Positions 32,763-42,310 of a DNA stretch of 64,000 bases are shown here, in pieces (the stretch's first letter is position 1; every line of letters starts with the position of its first letter). The notes beneath the pieces were generated by a model, which made no database searches, had not been told where the DNA came from, and saw only the letters and a program-made list of their open reading frames with translations. Origin of the DNA: CANJBX01 sp035556735. Lineage in GTDB: Bacteria; Pseudomonadota; Alphaproteobacteria; Rhizobiales; Xanthobacteraceae. The translations under genes and the position numbers were made by a program. Location of the stretch: positions 310,001 through 374,000 of the forward strand of contig DATMFF010000012.1 in NCBI GenBank assembly GCA_035556735.1, read 5' to 3'.

Positions 32763-34232
32763 ATGACCAGCACCAGCGCAACGCACGTCCCCATCGTCAT
32801 CATCGGCTGCGGCTTCGGCGGCATGGCGCTCGCCATCGAGCTCAAGAACGCCGGCATGAACGACTTCGTCATCCTCGAGCGGGCCGGCGAGATCGGCGGG
32901 GTGTGGCGCGACAACTGCTATCCGGGCGCGGCCTGCGACGTGGTCTCGCGGCTCTATTCCTTCTCCTACGACCAGGACTACGAGTGGTCGGCGCCGTTCG
33001 CGCCGCAGAAGGAGATCCTCACCTACGCGAAGATGGTCGCGAACCGCCACGGCATCGTGCCGCACGTGCGCTTCAACACCGAGGTGCGCAACGCGACCTT
33101 CGACGAGGCGACCGGCAACTGGACGGTCGAGACGGCGGGCGGCGAGCGCCTGACCACCCCGGTGCTGGTGTCGGCGGTGGGCCTCTTCAACAACCCCAAC
33201 ATCCCCGACATCCCGGGCCGCGACACGTTCAAGGGCGTGCAGTTCCACTCGGCGCGCTGGAACCACGATTTCGACCTGCGCGGCAAGACCGTCGCGGTGG
33301 TCGGCAACGGCGCCAGCGGGGTGCAGTTCATCCCCAAGATCGCCGAGGTCGTGGACAAGCTCTACCTGTTCCAGCGCACGCCGCAGTACGTGCTGCCCAA
33401 GTCGATCTTCCCGGGCACCGGCAAGTTCGATGCATGGCTGCAGAAGCACCGCAACTTGCGCTGGCTGGCGCGGCTGAAGATCTACCTGATGTTCGAGCGC
33501 TTCATCTTCCGCCGCCGCTTCCGCCCCGCGCTGCGGCTCAAGGCGGAAGAGGGCTACCGCAAGATGCTGGAGGCCAAGGTCAAGGACCCGGTCCTGCGCA
33601 AGAAGCTCACGCCCAACTACCCGATCGGCTGCAAGCGGCAGCTCGTGTCGGACGTGTGGCTCGACACCATGACGCGGCCCAACCTCGAGCTGATCGACAC
33701 GCCGATCGAGCGCATCGACGCCGACGGTCTCGTCAGCGAGGGCGTGCACCGCAAGGTCGACGCCATCATCTACGGCACCGGCTTTACGCCCACGGCCTAT
33801 CTCACGCCGATGAAGATCAGGGGGCTCGCCGGACGCGACCTCAACGACGCCTGGCGCAAGGGCGCGGAGGCCTATCTCGGCATCACCGTGACCGGCTTTC
33901 CCAACTTCTTCATGCTCTACGGGCCGAACACCAACGCGATCTCCTCGATCATCTTCATGCTCGAGTGCCAGGCGCGCTACATCGTCAGCGCCATCAGGAC
34001 ACTGCAGAGAAAACGCGCGCGCTTCATGAACGTGCGCCCGGACGTGCAGAAGCAGTTCAACGCCGAGCAGCAGGAGATCCTGTCGCAGACCATCCAGGCG
34101 CGGCCGGACTGCTTCACCTACTACAAGGACGAGAACGGCAAGATCACCACCAACTGGCCGACCTACGCGACGGTCTATCTGTGGCGCACGCGCGCCGTGA
34201 AGCCGGGAGACTACGAATTCGCGCCGGCCTGA
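32763..34232 (+). CDS. Baeyer-Villiger-type flavin monooxygenase
   Basis: 489 residues. The FAD Rossmann motif is IIGCGFGGMALA, and the NADP site GNGASG lies in VAVVGNGASGVQF. The type I BVMO fingerprint FxGxxxHxxxW appears as FKGVQFHSARWNHD between the two nucleotide sites. Such enzymes turn ketones into esters or lactones, or oxidise S/N. The last 200 residues hold GCKRQLVSDVWLDTMTRPN and YGTGFTPTAYL, also typical. It sits between a Bug protein and a Rieske oxygenase in one apparent operon. Confidence 0.9.
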   Translation: MTSTSATHVPIVIIGCGFGGMALAIELKNAGMNDFVILERAGEIGGVWRDNCYPGAACDVVSRLYSFSYDQDYEWSAPFAPQKEILTYAKMVANRHGIVPHVRFNTEVRNATFDEATGNWTVETAGGERLTTPVLVSAVGLFNNPNIPDIPGRDTFKGVQFHSARWNHDFDLRGKTVAVVGNGASGVQFIPKIAEVVDKLYLFQRTPQYVLPKSIFPGTGKFDAWLQKHRNLRWLARLKIYLMFERFIFRRRFRPALRLKAEEGYRKMLEAKVKDPVLRKKLTPNYPIGCKRQLVSDVWLDTMTRPNLELIDTPIERIDADGLVSEGVHRKVDAIIYGTGFTPTAYLTPMKIRGLAGRDLNDAWRKGAEAYLGITVTGFPNFFMLYGPNTNAISSIIFMLECQARYIVSAIRTLQRKRARFMNVRPDVQKQFNAEQQEILSQTIQARPDCFTYYKDENGKITTNWPTYATVYLWRTRAVKPGDYEFAPA

Positions 34233-34261
34233 GGCTTTTGAGCACACAAGGGAGGACGATC

Positions 34262-35590
34262 ATGACGGCGATCAGCGACAATGAGCTCCTCACGCGCGTC
34301 GGCCCGGGCACGCCGATGGGCAGCTTCATGCGGGAATACTGGGTTCCCGCGTGCCTGTCTTCCGAGCTCGTCGCCGACGGGCCGCCGCTCCGCCTCATGC
34401 TGCTGGGCGAGAAGCTGATCGCCTTCCGCGACAGCAAGGGCCGCGTCGGCGTGATGGACCATCGCTGCCCGCACCGCTGCGCCTCGCTGTTCTTCGGGCG
34501 CAACGAGCACGAGGGCATCCGCTGCTCCTATCACGGCTGGAAGTTCGACGTCGCCGGCAACTGTCTCGACATGCCCAACGTGCCCAAGCACCAGGCGTTC
34601 GAGAGCAAGGTGAAGGCCAAGGCCTATCCCGCCGTCGAGCGCTACGGCCTGATCTGGACCTACATGGGCAAGCGCGCCGCCCCCCCGCCGCTGCCGTGCT
34701 TCGAGGCGGTGATGATCCCCGAGGACGGCGAGCGCGCGCAGTTCATGGTGCAGCGCGCGTGCAACTACCTGCAGGCGCTGGAGGGCGACATCGACACCTC
34801 GCACCTCGGCTTCCTGCACATGGGCAGCGTCACGTCGGAGGGCGCCGACCAGAGCCACCCCGGCCGCTATGCGCTCGAACACCGCGCGCCCGAATATCAC
34901 GTCGCCGACACCGACTGGGGCACCATGTACGCGGCCTACCGGCCGGGCGGGCCCAACGAGATCTACTGGCGCTTCGCGCACTTCATGTTCCCGTTCTGGA
35001 CGATCCCGCCCGACGGCAATTTCCGCGACCACGTGATCGCGCGCGCCTGGGTCCCCATGGACGACGAGCACACCATGTTCGTGCACTGCATGTGGACGAA
35101 GAACTCGCCCGGCCTGCGCAAGCTTCGGGACGGCAGCCCGATCCCCGGCGTCGGCATGATGCGGCCGCAGGACTATCTGCCCAACACCACGGACTGGCAC
35201 GGCCGCTGGCGGCTCAAGGCTAATGCGACCAACGACTACATGATCAACCGCGAGCAGCAGGCGAAGAACATCAACTACTGCGGCATCGACGGCCTGCACC
35301 TGCAGGACCAGGCCATCACCGAGAGCATGGGCCCGATCGTCGACCATTCGTTCGAGAACCTCGCCATCAGCGACCTGATGGTGAGCCGCACGCGTCGCCG
35401 CATCGTGCGCGCGGTGCGCGCCCATGCGGAAGGCATCGTGCCGCCCGGCGTCGACAATCCCGAGACCTACCAGGGTGCGCGCGGCGGCGACTTCGTCGGC
35501 CCCGACACGATCGGCTGGCTGCAGGCCTATTCCGACGAGATGCGCGCCTCCAGGAATCCGACCGGCGTGCTGCGCATCGCCGCGGAGTAG
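34262..35590 (+). CDS. Rieske non-heme iron oxygenase, large subunit
   Basis: 442 residues. The Rieske [2Fe-2S] ligands are C69/H71 (RCPHRC) and C88/H91 (RCSYHGWKF). The mononuclear iron site follows the D-x2-H-x4-H rule at D178, H181, H186 (GDIDTSHLGFLH), with N168 and D176 nearby as the electron-bridge region. It resembles phthalate 4,5-dioxygenase-type/demethylase oxygenases that work without a small subunit. The ATG at 34262 follows GGGAGGACGATC; the frame is open far upstream only as a shadow of the BVMO gene. No reductase gene is next to it. Confidence 0.9.
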   Translation: MTAISDNELLTRVGPGTPMGSFMREYWVPACLSSELVADGPPLRLMLLGEKLIAFRDSKGRVGVMDHRCPHRCASLFFGRNEHEGIRCSYHGWKFDVAGNCLDMPNVPKHQAFESKVKAKAYPAVERYGLIWTYMGKRAAPPPLPCFEAVMIPEDGERAQFMVQRACNYLQALEGDIDTSHLGFLHMGSVTSEGADQSHPGRYALEHRAPEYHVADTDWGTMYAAYRPGGPNEIYWRFAHFMFPFWTIPPDGNFRDHVIARAWVPMDDEHTMFVHCMWTKNSPGLRKLRDGSPIPGVGMMRPQDYLPNTTDWHGRWRLKANATNDYMINREQQAKNINYCGIDGLHLQDQAITESMGPIVDHSFENLAISDLMVSRTRRRIVRAVRAHAEGIVPPGVDNPETYQGARGGDFVGPDTIGWLQAYSDEMRASRNPTGVLRIAAE

Positions 35591-35947
35591 GCGGCGAACG
35601 CGTGCTGCACTGCACGGGGTCTGCCGCTGTCATCGTCCGCGACAGCGGACGATCCAGTACACCGCAGTCGCAGTGAGTACAGATGCCCGTCTTCGCGGGC
35701 ATGGCCGCGGAGACGCCGCGCCCTGAGGATGCGCGGACGGACACGTCGATTTGCTCCTCGCAGACAAACGCGGGCGCTCGCCCAACGTCGTCGCGATTGC
35801 ATTTCCCGGTTGCACATGCGCGCGATCCGCCATGTAATTGTCCTCCAGGCGGGCAGTGCGTGCAGTCACAATCGCCGGCAGAAGCCGGCCCGCGCGGCGC
35901 CGCCATAAAAATTCGCCGCAACGTCGGCACCACCCGAGGGAACGTCC
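35591..35947. other. Intergenic region before second Liv-type operon
   Basis: 357 bases. The first third holds REP doublet copy B. The remainder, 35706-35947, has no gene; it probably carries the promoter of the binding-protein gene, but no boxes can be assigned. Confidence 0.5.
35629..35705. repeat. Inverted REP doublet (copy B)
   Basis: GTCAT then hairpin CGTCCGC-GACA-GCGGACG (35634-35651) and ATCCAGTA. The inverted partner has hairpin ATGCCCG...CGGGCAT (35683-35702). Same architecture as 1376-1456 and 40764-40860. Confidence 0.75.
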
Positions 35948-37189
35948 ATGACACTCAAGCTGAATCGTCGCAGATTCCTGGCTGGCACCGCCGCGCTCGC
36001 GGGCGCGTCGCATTTTCCCATGCCGGCGATCGCGCAGGCCGCGCCCATCAAGATCGGCGTGCTGACGGTGAAGACCGGGCCGCTCGCGGCCGGCGGCATC
36101 CATTGCGAGGAAGGCATCACCGCCTTCCTCAAGGACAAGAACTTCACGCTCGCCGGGCGCAAGATCGACATGATCGTCGCCGACAGCGGCGGCAATCCGG
36201 CCGGTGCCAAGACCAAGGCGGTCGAGCTCGTCGAGCGCGACAAGGTCAACATGATCATGGGCCCGTTCGCGGCCTTCGAGCATCTCGCCATCGTCGGCTA
36301 CCTCGCGCAGAACAAGATGCCGACCTTCGGCTACGCCGGCGCCGAGGACGTCACCCAGCGCAAGGCCAACCCCTACGTCGTTCGCACCTCGACCTCGGCG
36401 GCGCAGTTCATGCACCCGCTCGCCGACTTCGCGATCAAGGACCTCAAGCTCAAGACCGCGGTCACCTTGTGCGACGACTTCGCCTACGGCCACGAGCAGG
36501 TCGGCGGGTTCCAGCGCGTGCTCGAGGAGCAGGGCGGGCGCGTCGTCAAGAAGCTGTGGACGCCGCTCGCGACGCCGGACTACACGCCCTTCATCTCGCA
36601 GATCCAGGACTGCGACATGGTCGCCTCCGGGCTCACCGGCGCCAATCCGCTGCGCTTCCTCAAGCAGTACAAGGATCTCGGCCTCAAGCAGCCGGTGCTC
36701 GGCGGCTCGACCTTCGCCGACGACACCATCATGAACCGCTTCGGCGACGAGGCCATCGGCATGTACTCGTCGATCCCCTATTCGATCGACCTCGATACCG
36801 ACGACAACAAGCGCTTCCTCGCCTCGATCCGCAAGCACTACGGCAACGACGTCGCGATCGGGCTCTACAACGCCGCCTTCTACGTCAACGGCATGGTGCT
36901 GGAGGAGGCGCTCAAGAAGACCGGAGGCAAGCTCGACGATCCCGACGCCTTCATCAAGGCGGTCAAGTCGGTGTCGCTCGCCAATACGCCGCGCGGCCCG
37001 GTTTCCTTCGACGAATACGGCAACATGACCTTCAACGTCTACATCCGCCGCGCCGAGAAGGTGAACGGCAAGATCGTCAACAAGACGATCAAGACCTATC
37101 CGAAGGTGAGCCAGTTCTGGACCTACGACCCGAAGTGGTTCCTGCAGCAGCCGGTCTATTCGCGCGACTATCCGCCGATGAAGAGCTGA
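35948..37189 (+). CDS. Liv-type ABC transporter binding protein (Tat-type signal)
   Basis: 413-residue periplasmic binding protein of the branched-chain amino acid family. The N-terminus carries NRRRFLAGTAAL, a twin-arginine signal, with cleavage near AIAQAAP. The mature start is IKIGVLTVKTGPLAAGG. Relatives bind aromatic acids, urea or amides. It heads the second complete importer; a strong hairpin separates it from the permeases, as in the first importer. Tat export would suggest folding or a cofactor before export, though RR signals on these proteins are common and not proof. Confidence 0.9.
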   Translation: MTLKLNRRRFLAGTAALAGASHFPMPAIAQAAPIKIGVLTVKTGPLAAGGIHCEEGITAFLKDKNFTLAGRKIDMIVADSGGNPAGAKTKAVELVERDKVNMIMGPFAAFEHLAIVGYLAQNKMPTFGYAGAEDVTQRKANPYVVRTSTSAAQFMHPLADFAIKDLKLKTAVTLCDDFAYGHEQVGGFQRVLEEQGGRVVKKLWTPLATPDYTPFISQIQDCDMVASGLTGANPLRFLKQYKDLGLKQPVLGGSTFADDTIMNRFGDEAIGMYSSIPYSIDLDTDDNKRFLASIRKHYGNDVAIGLYNAAFYVNGMVLEEALKKTGGKLDDPDAFIKAVKSVSLANTPRGPVSFDEYGNMTFNVYIRRAEKVNGKIVNKTIKTYPKVSQFWTYDPKWFLQQPVYSRDYPPMKS

Positions 37190-37198
37190 GGCGGTCAT

Positions 37199-37231
37199 CG
37201 TTGCGGGGAGGGCGGCGCCCTTCCCGCAACG
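37199..37231 (+). promoter_or_regulatory. Intercistronic hairpin after second binding-protein gene
   Basis: Stem CGTTGCGGG/CCCGCAACG (37199-37207 and 37223-37231) with GAGGGC/GCCCTT pairing inside. It begins ten bases after the stop. There is no T-tract. It probably protects the 3' end of the binding-protein message, in the same place as 3361-3420 in the first importer. Confidence 0.6.
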
Positions 37232-37350
37232 GCCCGCGTGGCGCCGTCACCGCAATAAGCCGCGCGAGCGCCGATGACCCGATCCAGTCGTGAGCCGGCC
37301 ACGTTGGCCTCACTTCATTCTTCCGACATCCACATGAGCACGCACCGGCC

Positions 37351-38214
37351 ATGAATCAGAACCTGATCCTGGCCATCAACAGCATCACCCTCGGCGGCCT
37401 CTTGTTCCTGCTGTCCGCGGGCTTCTCGCTGATCTTCGGGCTGATGCGCATCCCGAACCTCACGCACGGCTCGCTGTTCATGCTCGGCGCCTATCTCGGC
37501 GTCACCTTCGCGGTCTGGTACGGGCTCAACTTCTGGGTCGCCGCCGTCCTTGCCGCGCTGGTCGTGGCCGCGTTCGGCGGCATCATCGAGCGCTTCCTGC
37601 TGCGGCGGCTCGCGGGCAACCAGCTCGCGCAGGTGCTGGTCACGCTCGGCATCGCCTTCATGATCGCCGACTTCTGCCTCATGGTGTGGACGGGCGATCC
37701 GATCACGGTCGAGACGCCGCGCCAGTTCGTCGGCGTCGTGCGCGCCGGCGACCTCGTGTTCCCGATCTACCGGCTCCTGATCATCCTCATCGCCTGTCTG
37801 TTCGCCGCCGCGCTCTGGCTGCTGCTCGACCGCACGCGTCTGGGCGCCATGATCCGCGCCAGCGTCGACGACCCGCAGATGGCGCGCGTGGTCGGCATCC
37901 GCGTCTCGCGTCTCTTCACGCTCGTGTTCTGCCTGGGCGCGGCGCTCGCGGGCTTCGCGGGCGTCATCGGCGCGCCGATCCTGTCGGTCTATCCCGGGCT
38001 CGACTTCGACATGCTGCCGCTCGCGCTCGTCGTCGTCATCCTCGGCGGCACCGGCAGCCTGCTCGGCTCCTTCCTCGGCAGCTTCGTCATCAGCTTCCTC
38101 TACAACTACGGCCAGGCGCACTTTCCCGAGCTCGCCTACTTCGTCCTGTTCCTGCCGATGGTGATCATGATGCTGGTGCGCCCGCAGGGCCTGTTCGGGC
38201 GGGTGGCGCCGTGA
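37351..38214 (+). CDS. livH: Branched-chain amino acid ABC transporter permease LivH
   Basis: 287-residue LivH-type permease with about eight membrane segments (NSITLGGLLFLLSAGFSLIFG, RIPNLTHGSLFMLGAYLG, GGTGSLLGSFLGSFVISF). It pairs with the next gene. The stop overlaps the LivM start (GTGA). It is clearly a different copy from the 3481 gene, not a recent duplicate. Confidence 0.92.
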   Translation: MNQNLILAINSITLGGLLFLLSAGFSLIFGLMRIPNLTHGSLFMLGAYLGVTFAVWYGLNFWVAAVLAALVVAAFGGIIERFLLRRLAGNQLAQVLVTLGIAFMIADFCLMVWTGDPITVETPRQFVGVVRAGDLVFPIYRLLIILIACLFAAALWLLLDRTRLGAMIRASVDDPQMARVVGIRVSRLFTLVFCLGAALAGFAGVIGAPILSVYPGLDFDMLPLALVVVILGGTGSLLGSFLGSFVISFLYNYGQAHFPELAYFVLFLPMVIMMLVRPQGLFGRVAP

Positions 38215-39221
38215 CCGATCTCGCCGTGCCCGGAAAAACCGCCGCCGTCGCCTGGCTCACCGGCCGGCGCGCCGCGCTGGCGCTTGCGCTTCTTGCGCTC
38301 GCACTGCTCCCGCTGTGGATGCCCGGCAGCTATTACGTCAACATCGCCAGCCAGATCCTGTTCTACGCGGTCTTCGCGCTCGCCATCGACGTGCTGCTTG
38401 GCTACGGCGGCCTCGTCTCGCTCGGCCACGCCGGTGTTTTCGGCATCACCTGCTACACCGTCGCGGTCGCGCTCGGCGCGGGCTACGGCCACGTCGCCGC
38501 GATCCTGTTGGGGATCGGCGTCACGCTCGCGGGCATGGCCGTCTATGCCCTGGTGGCGCTGCGCGCCACCGGCATCGGCTTCCTGATGATCACGCTCGCA
38601 CTCGGGCAGATCCTGTGGGGCCTCGCCTACCGCTGGATCAGCGTCACCAACGGCGACAACGGGCTCTCGCTCGCCTCGCGCCCCGCGCCGTTCGGCCTCT
38701 CGCTCGCCTCGGCGAATGCCTTCTATTACGCAACGCTGGTCGTATTCCTGCTCAGTCTCGCCCTGGCCGCGGTGTTCGTGCATTCGCCGTTCGGCGCGGC
38801 GCTGCGCGGCACGCGCGACCAGCCCGCGCGCATGAACGCGCTCGGCTTCAACGTCTTCCTGGTGCGCTTCCTCGCCTGCCTGTTCTCCGGGCTGCTCACC
38901 GCGCTCGCCGGCATCCTGTTCGTCTACTACAACCAGTTCATCAGCCCGCAGGCGCTGGCGCTCACCGCCTCGGCGGAGGTGGTGCTGATGGTGATCTCGG
39001 GCGGGGCGGGGACGCTGCTCGGCCCGATCGTCGGCGCCGCGCTCGTCGTCATCATGAAGAACGTCGCCAGCGCCTATATCGTGCGCTGGAATTTTCTGCT
39101 CGGCGCGATCTTCGTCGCCATCGTCGTCTTCGTGCCCGAAGGGCTCGTGCCGGGCTCGGTGCGGCTGTGGCGCTGGGCGCGCCGCCCACGCGGGGCGAAC
39201 GCCAAGAAGGCATCGCCATGA
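38211..39221 (+). CDS. livM: Branched-chain amino acid ABC transporter permease LivM
   Basis: 336-residue LivM-type permease. LAIDVLLGYGGLVSLGHAGVF is the LivM signature; GGAGTLLGPIVGAALVVIM the EAA-like loop. Starts with GTG at 38211, sharing four bases with the LivH stop; the longer open frame upstream is a shadow. Ends in a basic tail. Overlaps the next ATPase by four bases (ATGA). Confidence 0.92.
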   Translation: MTDLAVPGKTAAVAWLTGRRAALALALLALALLPLWMPGSYYVNIASQILFYAVFALAIDVLLGYGGLVSLGHAGVFGITCYTVAVALGAGYGHVAAILLGIGVTLAGMAVYALVALRATGIGFLMITLALGQILWGLAYRWISVTNGDNGLSLASRPAPFGLSLASANAFYYATLVVFLLSLALAAVFVHSPFGAALRGTRDQPARMNALGFNVFLVRFLACLFSGLLTALAGILFVYYNQFISPQALALTASAEVVLMVISGGAGTLLGPIVGAALVVIMKNVASAYIVRWNFLLGAIFVAIVVFVPEGLVPGSVRLWRWARRPRGANAKKASP

Positions 39222-39955
39222 CGGCGCTCGCGGTCCGCGATCTCGAGAAATCGTTCGGCGGGCTGCGCGTCACCCGCGCGGTCAATCTTGCGGTCGAGCC
39301 GGGCGAGCGGCGGCTGATCATCGGGCCCAACGGCGCCGGCAAGACCACGCTGTTCAACCTGATCTGCGGGGAATTCCGCCCGGACGGCGGCTCGATCTCG
39401 CTGTTCGGTGCCGAGCTCACCGGCCTCGCCAGCCGTCGGCGCGCCCACATGGGGCTCTCGCGCACCTACCAGATCATCACGCTGTTTCCGAAGGACACGC
39501 TGCTGCGCAACGTCGTGCTCTCGCTGCTCGGCCTCGACCGGCGGCGCTGGAACCCGCTGATCCGGCTCGACGCCCAGCACGATCTCGTCGACAAGGCGCG
39601 CGCCGCGCTCGCCCGCGTCGATCTCTCCCATCTCGCCATGCGTCCCCTGTCGGAGACCTCCTACGGCGAGCGCCGCCGCGTCGAGATCGCCATGGCGCTG
39701 GCGCAGAGCCCCAGGCTCCTGATGCTGGACGAGCCCTTCGCCGGCCTCTCGATCGACGAGCGGCGCGACGTCCAGAAGCTGCTCGCCGGCATCCCGCGCG
39801 ACGTGACCATCGTCATGATCGAACACGACATGGACGTTGCGCTCGAATTCGCGGAGCGCATCAGCGTCATGCACTTCGGCGAGATCGTGGTGGAGGGCAC
39901 GCGCGCCGAGGTCGTCAACCACCCGCGCACCAAGGAGATCTACCTTGGCGACTGA
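39218..39955 (+). CDS. livG: ABC transporter ATPase LivG
   Basis: 245-residue ATPase: Walker A GPNGAGKTT, signature LSETSYGERRRVEIA, Walker B LLMLDEPFAGL, and MIEHDMDVALEFAERI. The degenerate SYGE signature is the usual LivG form. The ATG at 39218 shares ATGA with the permease stop. Overlaps LivF by 11 bases. Confidence 0.92.
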   Translation: MTALAVRDLEKSFGGLRVTRAVNLAVEPGERRLIIGPNGAGKTTLFNLICGEFRPDGGSISLFGAELTGLASRRRAHMGLSRTYQIITLFPKDTLLRNVVLSLLGLDRRRWNPLIRLDAQHDLVDKARAALARVDLSHLAMRPLSETSYGERRRVEIAMALAQSPRLLMLDEPFAGLSIDERRDVQKLLAGIPRDVTIVMIEHDMDVALEFAERISVMHFGEIVVEGTRAEVVNHPRTKEIYLGD

Positions 39956-40667
39956 CGCGCTGACGCTTTCCGGCGTCGATGCCTATTACGGCGACAGCCA
40001 TGTCCTGCACGGCGTCTCCTTCGCGCTCGGGGAGGCGCGCCTGCTCGGCCTGCTCGGCCGCAACGGCGCCGGCAAGACCACGTGCATGAACGTGGCCATG
40101 GGCATCCTCACGCCGCGCCCCGGCACGGTCGCGCTCGCCGGCGGCGACGTCACCGGCTGCGCCCCCGAGGAGATCGCCGCGCGCGGCGTCGCGCTGGTGC
40201 CGCAGGGCCGCCGCATCTTCCGCAGTCTCAGCGTCGCCGAGAACCTTTTGGTGGCGGCGCGCGCGCCGCAGCCCGGCAGCGCCGGCACGCCCTGGGATGC
40301 CGCCCGCGTCTATGCGACGTTTCCGCGCCTCAAGGAGCGCCAGCATCAGATCGCGGGCTATCTCTCCGGCGGCGAGCAGCAGATGCTCGCCATCGGCCGT
40401 GCGCTGATGGGCAATCCGCGCGTGCTGTTGATGGACGAACCCTCGGAAGGGCTGGCGCCGCAGATCGTCGCCGAGGTGATGGCCACCATCCGCCGCCTCA
40501 AGCAGGACGGCCTGTCCATCGTGCTGGTCGAGCAGAACGCCAAGCTCGTATTCGACATCGCGGACGATATCGTCATCCTCAACAGCGGCCACGTCGCGCT
40601 CTCCGGCCGCGCCGCCGACCTCAAGGCCAGCGGCGTGGACCTGCACCAGCACCTCGGTATCTATTGA
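39945..40667 (+). CDS. livF: ABC transporter ATPase LivF
   Basis: 240-residue ATPase: Walker A GRNGAGKTT, LVPQGRRIFRSLSVAENL, signature LSGGEQQMLAIGRAL, Walker B LLMDEPSEGLAP, LVEQNAKLVFDIADD. It most likely starts with TTG at 39945: AAGGAG lies seven bases upstream, and the LivF N-terminus (ALTLSGVDAYYG) begins right after. No ATG or GTG fits. Last gene of the second Liv operon. Confidence 0.9.
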   Translation: MATDALTLSGVDAYYGDSHVLHGVSFALGEARLLGLLGRNGAGKTTCMNVAMGILTPRPGTVALAGGDVTGCAPEEIAARGVALVPQGRRIFRSLSVAENLLVAARAPQPGSAGTPWDAARVYATFPRLKERQHQIAGYLSGGEQQMLAIGRALMGNPRVLLMDEPSEGLAPQIVAEVMATIRRLKQDGLSIVLVEQNAKLVFDIADDIVILNSGHVALSGRAADLKASGVDLHQHLGIY

Positions 40668-41016
40668 GGTTCGCGTCGTTCGTTGAATGCTGCTGCGGCC
40701 GGCGGTCGGACGCGGCGCGATGTCCGTCGGATGACGCCGGCGGCATCTCTGGCGTCCCGGCTCGTCATGCCCGCGAAAGCGGGCATCCAGTAACCACCAA
40801 CGCTCCGGATGATCGCGGGCGTTACGGCGTACTGGATCATCCGCTTTCGCGGATGATGACAACCGAGAGGCCGCGCGACGAGGGAGCCCGCCGGCGGCCT
40901 GCTCGCGCATGGAAGACATGCGCCGCCGCGAATGCGCTCCGTCACAATCTGCGCGGACTTGACCTTGCCTTCTTGCGCTTCGAACATCGGCGCCAACAAG
41001 ACCACAAGGAAACGCC
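40668..41016. other. Intergenic region with REP doublet
   Basis: 349 bases between livF and the Ldh2-type gene. REP doublet copy C fills 40764-40860. No gene or clear promoter was seen in the rest. Confidence 0.5.
40764..40860. repeat. Complete inverted REP doublet (copy C)
   Basis: The best copy. Left unit: GTCAT, ATGCCCGC-GAAA-GCGGGCAT, ATCCAGTA (40764-40792). Right unit, exactly inverted in layout: TACTGGAT, ATCATCCGC-TTTC-GCGGATGAT, ending ATGAC (40830-40860). Both stems close with a GAAA-type loop (TTTC on this strand for the right unit). Confidence 0.85.
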
Positions 41017-42075
41017 ATGCCGAAAGTCTCCGCCGACCGGCTCACCAGTATCGGGGCCGCGCTCCTGCGCGCCGCCGGCGCCGCGGCGGAGGAGGCTGAC
41101 GCGGTCGCCCGCGGCTGCGTCAACGCCAATCTCGCAGGCCACGACTCGCACGGGATCATCATGGTCCCGAACTACATCGAGCGCATCAAGGTCGGCCACA
41201 TCGCGCCGGGCGCGAAATGGACGATCGTGCAGGAGTCGCCGACCACGACGGTGATCGACGGCCACTGGGGCTTCGGCTACGTCGTCACGCGCGAGGCCAT
41301 GCGCCTGACCATCGAGAAGGCGAGAACGTCCAACGTCGCCGCCGCCACGGTCTTCCGGCAGAGCCACATTGGCCGGCTCGCGGCCTATCCGCTGATGGCG
41401 CTCGAGGCCGGCATGGTCGGGCTGATCACCGCGGACTCGGGCCGCTCGCCCAAGGTGGTGGCGCCGTTCGGCGGGCGCGAGGCGCGGCTCGGCACCAATC
41501 CGATCTCCATCGCCGTGCCGTCCGACCTCGACGGTCCGCTCTACCTCGACATGGCGACCTCGGCGGTGGCCTTCGGCAAGGTGCAGCTTGCCGCCTCGCG
41601 CGGCGAGACGATCCCGCTCGGCTGGGTGGTGGACGGCGAGGGGCGGCAGACCACCGACCCCTCCGGCGTGCGCCCCGGCTCGAAGGGCGCGCTGCTGCCG
41701 CTCGGCGGCACCGAGGGCTACAAGGGCTCCGGCCTCGCCGTGATGGTGGAGATCTTGTGCGGCCTGCTCACCGGACTGGGCTACGGCGTCGAGCCGACCG
41801 GCCGTCACAACGACGGCTGCTTCCTCGCCGTGTTCAACGTGGAAGCATTCCGCCCGCTCGCGGAGTTCCGCCGGGAGGTGGCGGACTTCGCGCGCTATCT
41901 CAAGGCGACGCCGCCGTCGGAGGGCAGCCCCGGCGTGTTCTACCCGGGCGAGCTCGAACACCTGCGCGAGCGGGAGCGGGCGCGCCACGGCATCGAGGTC
42001 GAGTCCGCCACCTGGGACAAGCTGCGTACGCTCGCGGCCGGCTACGGCCTCGCGGCGCAGCTCGACATGGCGTGA
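41017..42075 (+). CDS. Ldh2-family (malate/L-lactate-type) dehydrogenase
   Basis: 352-residue NAD(P)-dependent oxidoreductase of the LDH2/MDHG2 family (sulfolactate, ureidoglycolate, malate and delta1-piperideine relatives). The catalytic-His region GHDSHGIIMVPNYI, GTNPISIAVPSDLDGPLYLDMATS and GGTEGYKGSGLAVMVEILCG are standard. The substrate is unknown. Located between the second Liv operon and a flavin monooxygenase, it may process an imported hydroxy or keto acid. Confidence 0.88.
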   Translation: MPKVSADRLTSIGAALLRAAGAAAEEADAVARGCVNANLAGHDSHGIIMVPNYIERIKVGHIAPGAKWTIVQESPTTTVIDGHWGFGYVVTREAMRLTIEKARTSNVAAATVFRQSHIGRLAAYPLMALEAGMVGLITADSGRSPKVVAPFGGREARLGTNPISIAVPSDLDGPLYLDMATSAVAFGKVQLAASRGETIPLGWVVDGEGRQTTDPSGVRPGSKGALLPLGGTEGYKGSGLAVMVEILCGLLTGLGYGVEPTGRHNDGCFLAVFNVEAFRPLAEFRREVADFARYLKATPPSEGSPGVFYPGELEHLRERERARHGIEVESATWDKLRTLAAGYGLAAQLDMA

Positions 42076-42152
42076 TGCGGATGCGCGCTCTTCTCGTCTG
42101 CGATGAGGTATGTCGCGACAAACATGATGCGAGAGACATTGCCCCATCGTTA

Positions 42153-42272
42153 CCTCCCCCCTTGTGGGGGAGGGACAGGGTGGGGGGTGCTCGCACACAC
42201 AACGCACACGGTCGATCCGCGTCCGTTCTGGATCGCGTCGTCGCTGCGCTCCTCGCGATGACGCGCAAGCGT
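42153..42272. repeat. Dispersed repeat with C-rich hairpin
   Basis: Hairpin CCTCCCCC-CTTGT-GGGGGAGG at 42153-42173 followed by GACAGGGTGGGGGG, then a second block (42229-42272: GATCGCGTCGTCGCTGCGC...CTCGCGATGACG). Both blocks are of the kind dispersed in rhizobial intergenic DNA. It lies between the Ldh2-type gene and the next ATG at 42311. No gene in 42076-42310. Confidence 0.6.
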
Positions 42273-42310
42273 CTCCTTGCTCCGTCCGGACCACACAAGG
42301 ACACACCGCG